From NCBI GenBank assembly GCA_017882555.1, contig JADGPH010000148.1, forward strand, positions 1 through 5,540: a DNA stretch of 5,540 nt, written 5' to 3'. The notes below the pieces were generated by a model, which made no database searches, was not told where the DNA came from, and saw only the letters and a program-made list of their open reading frames with translations. This DNA is from Thermoleophilia bacterium. Lineage in GTDB: Bacteria; Actinomycetota; Thermoleophilia; Miltoncostaeales; Miltoncostaeaceae. The position numbers and the translations under genes were made by a program. Of the stretch, positions 1-4,597 are shown piece by piece. How positions within the stretch are numbered: position 1 is the first letter of the stretch; each line of letters begins with the position of its first letter.

Positions 1-675
1 GTGTTCGGGCCGCTCGGAGGGTCCGGTGGCCCGTCGCACGATGACGATACGGTCGCGCTCGGGGTCATCGGTGCCTTCCAGTTGCCGACTCACCAGGGCG
101 CACATGTCGTTGTAGCTCGGAATGCTTCCGAAGCGCTCCCAGCGTCGCCGCAGCGAGAGTGGCAGCGACAACGGGTGGGCGAGAGTGCATACCCCAATGA
201 CCTCCCGCAGTGCATGAACGGCTTGATAGTGGGTGACCATCGTCGAACCCATGCTGTAGCCCAACAGAATGATGCGGCGGAAGCCCCGCTCGCGCAGGGC
301 ACGCACGGCGGCGGCGATGTCCAGTTGCGCTTGATCGAGCAGGCCGGTCCCGAAAAACACCCCGTAGTTGGCCATGCGGGTGTTGGCGGTCAGGGCCGCA
401 TACCCCTGCTGAGCCAGATGGAAGGCCAGGCGGCGTGGCATGCCAGACAGGTAGTGACCGACCGAGCCGTGGATGACCAGGACCGCGAGGCGCGAGTCGA
501 TCGCGCCGCGGCGCGGGCGAAAGATCATGCCGTCCCAGCTGTGGTTGTCCTCGGTCGGAATGACGATGAGATCGGTTTCCAGCTGGATGTCGTCCTCGCC
601 GAAGGCCGGGGGACGGCGCACGATCGGGGGACTCAGCACCTGTCGGGGGTGAAATGGATCGCGGTGGGACGTCAT
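1..675 (-). CDS. Alpha/beta hydrolase, 3'-truncated by the window edge (downstream copy of a tandem pair)
   Basis: Reading leftwards from ATG at 675-673, the frame stays open for 225 codons to the window edge, so the C-terminus is missing. Seen: a beta-strand plus oxyanion-type segment LAVLVIHG (residues 63-70), a conserved TRMANYG (99-105), and a nucleophile elbow GYSMGS (139-144) with Ser141 as the likely catalytic serine. The acid and histidine would lie off the left edge. The start codon overlaps the TGA of the upstream hydrolase (ATGA). No strong Shine-Dalgarno precedes it, which fits translation by re-initiation. The protein aligns with that neighbour, for example PSYNDM against PSYEDL and GPSERPEH against GPSAQPQH, but has about 30 extra N-terminal residues. 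GTG codons at residues 13 and 19 are alternative starts. Family assignment is secure at fold level. Substrate is unknown: an esterase, lipase-like or acyl-transfer role is possible. The overlapping long frames on both strands here are shadows. Confidence 0.88.
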   Translation of the reverse strand, partial: MTSHRDPFHPRQVLSPPIVRRPPAFGEDDIQLETDLIVIPTEDNHSWDGMIFRPRRGAIDSRLAVLVIHGSVGHYLSGMPRRLAFHLAQQGYAALTANTRMANYGVFFGTGLLDQAQLDIAAAVRALRERGFRRIILLGYSMGSTMVTHYQAVHALREVIGVCTLAHPLSLPLSLRRRWERFGSIPSYNDMCALVSRQLEGTDDPERDRIVIVRRATGPSERPEH

Positions 676-1565
676 GCGGTCTCGCGCATCCAGCGCAGCA
701 CGGTGTCGATCGTGATGAACTCGCGTCCGGCAAAAAAGTGATCCGCTCCCGGGATGGTCGCGACCCGCACCCGATCGTTGCCGGCAGCGCGCGCGACCTC
801 TGCGAGGGCGTCGGCCTCTTCCGGTGCGACGATGGTGTCGGCTGTGCCTTGCACCAGCAGGATGGGGGCTCGGACCTGGCCGATTTGCAGGTGGGTCTTG
901 GCTGCCGTTGCCTCAGGCCCGCGGGAGTGCCACCAGGTCCGGTACGTATAGACCTCGGAATGTTGGGGCTGCGCCGAGGGGCCTCGACTGTGCTCGATCA
1001 CAAACAGGCGATCGGCCATGGCACCGGCAGGGTCGTTGACGACCTCGCTGGCGCGCTCATAGAGGTCCTCATAGCTGGGGCGTGCTCCCCACTTGACGGC
1101 GCGGGCCTCGAGCGCCTCCGGCAGCCCCCAGGGCGCGCCCAAGAGGGCCAACCCGCGCATCCACGGGACATGCTCGGTCGCCGCCCAGCGCGTCGCGAGT
1201 GATGCGCCACTCGAATACCCCATCGAGATCAGGTGGTCCCAATCGTTGTCGCGCAACCAGTTCGCGCCCGCAGTGAGGTCGTGGCGGGCGAGATCGAAGA
1301 TGCCCGGCCCAACGAGTTGGCCGATGTTGCCCATGCGGGTCTCGACGATCAATACGGGGAAGCCCTCGCGGGCGAGCGGTGCCGCCAAGAATCGCAACGT
1401 GCCGACCAAGAAGTTGCCCATGATGCCGTGCACGTGCATGCAGGCAGTGTGTCGGCCGGTCATCCGTTTGCGCCGGCGAGCCGAGCGCTTGTCGATCACA
1501 AAGAGCGCGTCATGCACGTGGCCGTCCGCAGCGCTGAGTGTGACCAGTTGGTACTCGACGGGCAC
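672..1565 (-). CDS. Alpha/beta hydrolase, complete (upstream copy of a tandem pair)
   Basis: A 297-residue soluble protein without signal peptide or membrane segment. Visible parts of the alpha/beta-hydrolase fold: HVHG (44-47) as the likely oxyanion loop, ETRMGN (75-80), the nucleophile elbow GYSSG (116-120) with Ser118, a late strand ILLVQGTADTIV (235-246) with the probable catalytic Asp243, and PGADHFF (272-278) with His276. The Ser-Asp-His triad is therefore complete and in family order. Residues 145-215, rich in Trp, Tyr and Arg, form the likely cap or substrate-binding insertion. Translation starts at GTG 1565-1563. An in-frame TGA lies about 30 bases further upstream with no ATG between, so this start is well bounded, although the Shine-Dalgarno is weak (TAGG). 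It is the first gene of a leftward unit and overlaps its paralogue by four bases. It is divergent from the cyd operon. Function is unknown: it could be a carboxylesterase, a thioesterase or a serine-peptidase-like hydrolase. Confidence 0.92.
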   Translation of the reverse strand: MPVEYQLVTLSAADGHVHDALFVIDKRSARRRKRMTGRHTACMHVHGIMGNFLVGTLRFLAAPLAREGFPVLIVETRMGNIGQLVGPGIFDLARHDLTAGANWLRDNDWDHLISMGYSSGASLATRWAATEHVPWMRGLALLGAPWGLPEALEARAVKWGARPSYEDLYERASEVVNDPAGAMADRLFVIEHSRGPSAQPQHSEVYTYRTWWHSRGPEATAAKTHLQIGQVRAPILLVQGTADTIVAPEEADALAEVARAAGNDRVRVATIPGADHFFAGREFITIDTVLRWMRETA

Positions 1566-1628
1566 CTGATGCCTAGCTGATGGTGGGGCGGGTCATGCGC
1601 ACGTGCCGGCCCCACCGGCCACGATGAC

Positions 1629-1655
1629 CTGCCGATGGAGATCTGCGATCGGCAG
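1629..1655. repeat. Perfect 8-bp inverted repeat with 11-base spacer
   Basis: CTGCCGAT (1629-1636) and ATCGGCAG (1648-1655) are exact reverse complements separated by 11 bases. It sits 64 bases upstream of the hydrolase GTG start. It could be an operator for a dimeric repressor acting on the hydrolase pair, or a hairpin in their leader. No T-run follows on either strand, so it is not a typical intrinsic terminator. The regulator is unknown. Confidence 0.45.
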
Positions 1656-1765
1656 CGCAACGGGGTGCGCCGCGGGGCGATGAGCATTGTGTGGTTTTCC
1701 TGCAATACCGGTCCGTGAAATCCACGATGCACGACAGGGTAGTCGCTGGCGAGGATTCGCGTGTG

Positions 1766-1783
1766 TCACAGTGGGCTCACAGA
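1766..1783 (+). promoter_or_regulatory. PhoP-like direct repeat (candidate response-regulator box)
   Basis: TCACAGT (1766-1772), a 4-base spacer GGGC, then TCACAGA (1777-1783). The 11-bp period, close to one helical turn, is typical of OmpR/PhoB-family response regulators that bind head to tail. The form TCACAGN-N4-TCACAGN matches what is known of the actinobacterial PhoP consensus (TCACAGC-N4-TCACAGC) in six of seven positions in each half. The left half also sits within a small odd palindrome, TGTGTCACA (1762-1770). It lies about 200 bases from the hydrolase start and 255 bases from the cyd leader ORF, so either unit could be the target. Binding is inference. Confidence 0.4.
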
Positions 1784-1804
1784 CTTGACGGCACTTGGCG
1801 TGGT

Positions 1805-1820
1805 CGGCGCCAGGGCGCCG
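1805..1820. repeat. Compact 16-bp palindrome, 7-bp arms
   Basis: CGGCGCC (1805-1811) and GGCGCCG (1814-1820) are perfect inverted repeats around the two bases AG. The tight spacing suits a dimeric DNA-binding protein, or a short GC-rich hairpin if transcribed. It begins 22 bases to the right of the TCACAG direct repeat. No T-run follows, so a terminator is unlikely. Confidence 0.35.
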
Positions 1821-1824
1821 CATC

Positions 1825-1851
1825 GGTGAATCCCGCCCACGGTGGTGAATC
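1825..1851 (+). repeat. Short direct repeat GGTGAATC, 19-base period
   Basis: GGTGAATC occurs at 1825-1832 and again at 1844-1851, just right of the 16-bp palindrome. The 19-base period does not match a whole number of helical turns. This may be chance in a GC-rich region, and is recorded because it clusters with the other elements. Confidence 0.2.
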
Positions 1852-2023
1852 TGGAGCTCGTCGATTGCTCAGCGGGGTCCCGGGGCTGTCGCAAATGATC
1901 CCGTACCCGCCCCCGTGTTGTGGTGTGCGACGTCTCCCCTGCGTGTGCTGTCCCGGCAGATCGCTCCGACGTGTGTCGATCGGTCGAACGCCAGCGGGTG
2001 ACCCGTCCGCCGACTGCCCAAGC

Positions 2024-2030
2024 AAGGAGG
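2024..2030 (+). promoter_or_regulatory. Strong Shine-Dalgarno of the cyd leader ORF
   Basis: AAGGAGG lies 7 bases before ATG 2038-2040, an almost complete match to the 16S rRNA 3' end at ideal spacing. It is at least as strong as the ribosome-binding sites of cydA and cydB. It is the main reason for accepting the very short ORF that follows, since nothing else in this stretch would need it. Confidence 0.75.
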
Positions 2031-2037
2031 AGTTCCC

Positions 2038-2151
2038 ATGCCCGTAGCTACGTCCCAGGTGACGCACGGGGCGGCCGCGATTCGTGTCGAGAGGTCGGTT
2101 CGGGCAGGATCCGGTGACCGGCGCGCCGGTCGCCGGGAGGTGACCCGATGA
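2038..2151 (+). CDS. Small leader ORF translationally coupled to cydA (37 residues)
   Basis: ATG 2038 to TGA 2149-2151 encodes 37 residues, beginning MPVATSQVTHG and ending RREVTR. Support is the optimal Shine-Dalgarno 7 bases upstream and the ATGA overlap with cydA: the cydA ATG is 2148-2150 and this TGA is 2149-2151. The product is hydrophilic and basic (eight Arg against three acidic residues) with no cysteine and no membrane segment. It is therefore not CydX or a similar bd-oxidase small subunit, which are single-pass membrane peptides and usually lie after cydB. The C-terminal half is shaped by a palindromic DNA hairpin (see that entry), so the peptide sequence may matter less than its translation. 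The likely role is a leader whose translation opens the cydA ribosome-binding site. A functional peptide is the alternative. I do not recognise a family. Confidence 0.6.
   Translation: MPVATSQVTHGAAAIRVERSVRAGSGDRRAGRREVTR
2110..2137 (+). promoter_or_regulatory. Long GC hairpin reaching the cydA ribosome-binding site
   Basis: Bases 2111-2121 pair with 2126-2136 around the loop CGCG (2122-2125). There are eleven consecutive pairs, all Watson-Crick except one U.G wobble at 2115/2132, and a further wobble is possible at 2110/2137. The core GACCGGCGCGCCGGTC (2116-2131) is a perfect palindrome. The 3' arm contains G2135-G2136, the first bases of the cydA Shine-Dalgarno GGGAGG (2135-2140). The fold would thus partly sequester or crowd that site. 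The hairpin lies wholly inside the leader ORF, so a ribosome translating that ORF would melt it. No U-run follows, so it is not a terminator. An operator role for the palindrome in DNA cannot be excluded. Confidence 0.6.
2135..2140 (+). promoter_or_regulatory. cydA Shine-Dalgarno
   Basis: GGGAGG, followed by seven bases to ATG 2148, is a good ribosome-binding site. It lies inside the leader ORF and its first two bases belong to the 3' arm of the hairpin at 2110-2137. Access may therefore depend on translation of the leader. Confidence 0.7.
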
Positions 2152-3545
2152 GCATCGTCGAGCTTTCGCGCTGGCAGTTCGCCATCACCACCGTCTACCA
2201 CTTCTTGTTTGTGCCGGTCAGCATCGGCATGGCCGGGATCGTGGCCGGTTTTCAAACCGCCTGGTATCGCACGCGGAATCCCCAGTGGATGCGACTGACG
2301 CGTTTCTTCGGGAAGATCATGCTGCTGAGCTTCGCGGTAGGAGTCGTGACGGGCATTGTCCAGGAGTTCCAGTTTGGGATGAACTGGGCCGGCTACTCGC
2401 GGTACGTGGGATCGGTCTTCGGCGCTCCGCTCGCGGTCGAGGCGTTGGCAGCCTTCTTTATCGAGTCGACGTTCCTGGGCATCTGGATCTTCGGCTATAA
2501 GCGCCTGTCGGAGGGGTGGCATCTCGCGACGATCTGGCTGGCCGCGGTTGGATCGGCGATGTCGGCATATTTCATCCTGGCAGCCAATTCCTGGATGCAG
2601 CACCCGGTCGGCTACGCGATCAATCCGACGACCGGTCGCGCGGAGATGACCAGCTTCTGGAAGATGCTGACCAACTCGACCGTCTTCTTTGCGTTTCCCC
2701 ACACCGTCTTGGGTGCCTTCGCGACGGCCGCGTTCATCATCCTGGGCATCTCGGCGTGGTACTTGATCCGCCACCGCGAGATCGAGATGTTCAAGCGCTC
2801 GGCCAAGGCGATGGTCGCGGTCGCGGTCCTGGCCACCTTCGCGACACTGATCGTCGGACACTTCAACGGCCAGCTGATGACTCGCCAGGAGCCGATGAAG
2901 ATGGCGGCGGCGGAGGCGCTCTACGACACCTCCCAGCCAGCTGGCTTCTCGTTGATTGCCGTGGCGCCGTTCGAGCAGCACCCGCCACGGACGTCTTTTG
3001 ATATCACCATTCCCCACACGCTTTCGTTGCTCGCGACGAACTCCTGGAACGGCAAGGTCCAGGGCATCAACCAGCTGCAGGCCGCGGCCGTGGCCAAGTA
3101 CGGCCCCGGGAACTACGAGCCGATCATCGGCGTGACCTATTGGACCTTCCGGCTGATGGTCGGTGCCGGGACCCTGATGGTGCTGTTCATGCTCTGGGGC
3201 GTCTGGCTGTGGTGGCGCGGACGGCTCGAGCGCGCGAAGTGGTTCTTGAAGCTCGCGCTCCCCGCGATGGCGCTGCCGTTCATTGCGAACGCCACGGGGT
3301 GGATCTTCACCGAAATGGGCCGCCAACCGTGGGTTGTCTATGGCCTGCTGCTGACACAGAACGCCGTTTCTCCCAGCATTACGGCCTTTGACGTCTGGGT
3401 GTCGATCGTGATCTTCACCGTGCTCTACGGAGTGCTTGGCGCGATTGCGGTGTGGCTCACGGTGCGGATCGTCAAGACCGGGCCCCCACCAGAAGTCGAT
3501 GAGGCTGGGCAGACGGTCGAGCCCAACCTGCACGTGGCCTACTAG
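2148..3545 (+). CDS. cydA: Cytochrome bd quinol oxidase subunit I
   Basis: Membrane subunit of the bd-type terminal oxidase. It oxidises quinol, reduces O2 to water and carries haems b558, b595 and d. The 465-residue protein has about nine membrane helices. Diagnostic residues: His18 in VYHFLFVP (high-spin haem ligand, E. coli His19), Glu98 and Glu106 in APLAVEALAAFFIEST (E. coli Glu99 and Glu107), His185 in FAFPHT and Met337 in FRLMVG (the b558 ligands), and Glu389/Arg392 in TEMGRQPW (E. coli Glu445/Arg448). The quinol loop after GQLMTRQEP keeps Lys251 and Glu256 (E. coli Lys252 and Glu257). It lacks the long insert, so this is a short Q-loop form, in line with a length below the roughly 520 residues of E. 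coli. The ATG is set by the MSIVELSRWQFA start typical of the family and by the GGGAGG upstream. It overlaps the leader ORF by four bases, and cydB follows after 8 bases. Confidence 0.97.
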   Translation: MSIVELSRWQFAITTVYHFLFVPVSIGMAGIVAGFQTAWYRTRNPQWMRLTRFFGKIMLLSFAVGVVTGIVQEFQFGMNWAGYSRYVGSVFGAPLAVEALAAFFIESTFLGIWIFGYKRLSEGWHLATIWLAAVGSAMSAYFILAANSWMQHPVGYAINPTTGRAEMTSFWKMLTNSTVFFAFPHTVLGAFATAAFIILGISAWYLIRHREIEMFKRSAKAMVAVAVLATFATLIVGHFNGQLMTRQEPMKMAAAEALYDTSQPAGFSLIAVAPFEQHPPRTSFDITIPHTLSLLATNSWNGKVQGINQLQAAAVAKYGPGNYEPIIGVTYWTFRLMVGAGTLMVLFMLWGVWLWWRGRLERAKWFLKLALPAMALPFIANATGWIFTEMGRQPWVVYGLLLTQNAVSPSITAFDVWVSIVIFTVLYGVLGAIAVWLTVRIVKTGPPPEVDEAGQTVEPNLHVAY

Positions 3546-3549
3546 GAGG
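3544..3549 (+). promoter_or_regulatory. cydB Shine-Dalgarno overlapping the cydA stop
   Basis: AGGAGG shares its first two bases with the TAG stop of cydA (3543-3545) and stands 4 bases before the cydB ATG at 3554. The arrangement favours immediate re-initiation and near-equal synthesis of the two oxidase subunits. Confidence 0.75.
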
Positions 3550-3553
3550 CATC

Positions 3554-4597
3554 ATGCACGGCTTATGGAATCTTCAGACGTTGTGGTTCGTGCTGGTGTG
3601 CGTCCTGTGGGTCGGCTTCATGTTCCTCGAAGGCTTCGACTTCGGGGTGGGCATGCTCCTGCAGCTCGTCGGGAAGAACCCCGAGGAGCGGCGCGCCGTG
3701 ATCCACTCGATCGGGCCAGTCTGGGACGGCAACGAGGTGTGGCTGTTGACGGCGGGTGGCGCAACGTTTGCCGCTTTCCCCAACTGGTACGCCTCCATGT
3801 TCTCCGGGTTTTACCTGGCGCTGCTGCTGGTGCTCCTCGGATTGATCATTCGGGGTGTGTCGTTCGAATTCTGGGGGAAGGTCGAGAGCTCGCGATGGCG
3901 CGGGGTGTGGGAGTGGGCGATGGCGGTCGGGAGCTTTCTGCCTGCGCTGCTCGTCGGTGTCGCGTTCGCGAACATCATTCGGGGCGTCTCCCTCGATGTC
4001 CACGGCAACTACACGGGCAGTTTCTTTGACCTGCTCAATCCGTACGCGCTGCTCGGTGGAGTGACGACGTTGCTGTTGTGCATCGCCCACGGTGCGAGTT
4101 TTCTCCAGCTGAAGACCTTTGACCCGGTGAGGGCGCGTGCGGCCGCGATCGGTCGTATTGCTGGTCCGTTGGCGGCGCTCGCCGTGATCGGCTTTGTCAT
4201 CTGGACCCTCGCCGACGCGTCGACGATCAGCGTCGGTCTGTGGATTGCCGCGATCGTCGCGATGGGAGCGGTCGCCGCCGCCGCGGGCCTCGCGGCCGTG
4301 GGTCGTTCCGGATGGGCGTTCATCTCCGGAGGCCTCGGGATCGCCGCGGTGGTCGCGACCTGGTTCTTTGCGCTCTACCCGAATGTGATGGTCGACAGCA
4401 ACGGGTCGGCGTACAACTTGACCGTCTTCAACGCGGCATCGAACCACTACACGCTGGTGGTGATGACGGTCACCGCGCTGATCTTGGTCCCGATCGTGCT
4501 GATCTACCAAATCTGGACCTACTACGTGTTCCGGCAGCGTGTCGGTCGGAGTGGACCCACCGAGTCGGCTCCGCCGACGACGGGTGCAGGGGTGTGA
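3554..4597 (+). CDS. cydB: Cytochrome bd quinol oxidase subunit II
   Basis: Second core subunit of the bd oxidase. It packs against CydA, stabilises the haem d/b595 centre and helps supply protons. The 347 residues form about eight or nine membrane helices. Family signatures: GFDFGVGML (27-35, with Asp29), GPVWDGNEVWLLTAGG (54-69, with Asp58), FPNWYASMFSGFY (75-87), RGVSFEF (100-106) and the last-helix region SNHYTLVVMTVTA (296-308) running into YQIWTYYVF. Length is close to the usual size for the family. The C-terminus ends in a short hydrophilic Ser/Pro/Thr/Gly-rich tail (about 330-347) likely exposed at the membrane surface. It starts 8 bases after cydA with its own AGGAGG, and its TGA overlaps the GTG start of cydD. 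No CydX-like small membrane ORF separates it from cydD. Confidence 0.97.
   Translation: MHGLWNLQTLWFVLVCVLWVGFMFLEGFDFGVGMLLQLVGKNPEERRAVIHSIGPVWDGNEVWLLTAGGATFAAFPNWYASMFSGFYLALLLVLLGLIIRGVSFEFWGKVESSRWRGVWEWAMAVGSFLPALLVGVAFANIIRGVSLDVHGNYTGSFFDLLNPYALLGGVTTLLLCIAHGASFLQLKTFDPVRARAAAIGRIAGPLAALAVIGFVIWTLADASTISVGLWIAAIVAMGAVAAAAGLAAVGRSGWAFISGGLGIAAVVATWFFALYPNVMVDSNGSAYNLTVFNAASNHYTLVVMTVTALILVPIVLIYQIWTYYVFRQRVGRSGPTESAPPTTGAGV

Larger units (their letters stand above)
1566..2037. other. Divergent intergenic region, probably regulatory
   Basis: About 470 bases separate the leftward hydrolase pair from the rightward cyd leader ORF. I find no RNA gene and no protein gene that I believe. 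Open frames on both strands (1691-2047 plus, 1777-2067 minus) read as low-complexity Arg/Pro/Gly sequence without domains or a good ribosome-binding site. The region holds several symmetric elements, listed separately. A TTGACG at 1785-1790 resembles a -35 box, but no -10 hexamer follows at 16-19 bases, so I call no promoter. Promoters for both units should lie here. A long untranslated leader ahead of the cyd operon is possible. Confidence 0.6.

Noticed and set aside
1..741. A long plus-strand open frame, with a second minus-strand frame at 65-733, over the left edge
   Set aside because: Both give Arg/His/Pro- or Gly-rich sequence without domains. A third frame on the minus strand (675 to 1) encodes a clear alpha/beta hydrolase with GYSMGS and matches its neighbour, so the others are shadows.
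1605..1622. GCCGG/CCGGC hairpin as a terminator
   Set aside because: The stem is only five pairs with no T-run on either side, and it lies just upstream of the hydrolase start, where a terminator would have no gene to end.
1714..1726. CGTG-N5-CACG as a Rex or CRP/FNR site controlling the cyd operon
   Set aside because: The arms are only four bases and lack the TTGTGA/TCACAA (Rex, CRP-like) or TTGAT/ATCAA (FNR) sequences. I found no better match to those sites in the region.
1785..1815. TTGACG as a sigma-70-type -35 box
   Set aside because: No TANNNT-like hexamer follows at 16-19 bases; the sequence there is GGCGCC-rich.
1691..2047. A 118-codon plus-strand open frame in the intergenic region
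   Set aside because: No convincing ribosome-binding site, no recognisable domain, Arg/Gly/Pro-rich composition. It overlaps the strong Shine-Dalgarno and the start of the cyd leader ORF in another frame.
1997..2147. GGTGACCCG present at 1997-2005 and 2139-2147
   Set aside because: A nine-base repeat, but the second copy is made of the cydA Shine-Dalgarno tail and spacer and the first sits in unrelated sequence. Chance is likely in such GC-rich DNA.
1869..3533. A 554-codon open frame on the minus strand opposite cydA
   Set aside because: It is antisense to an unmistakable cydA, is built of Arg/His/Asp/Gln-rich low-complexity sequence, and arises from GC-rich third positions. The similar frames opposite cydB (3563-4510) and cydD (4522-5490) are rejected for the same reason.
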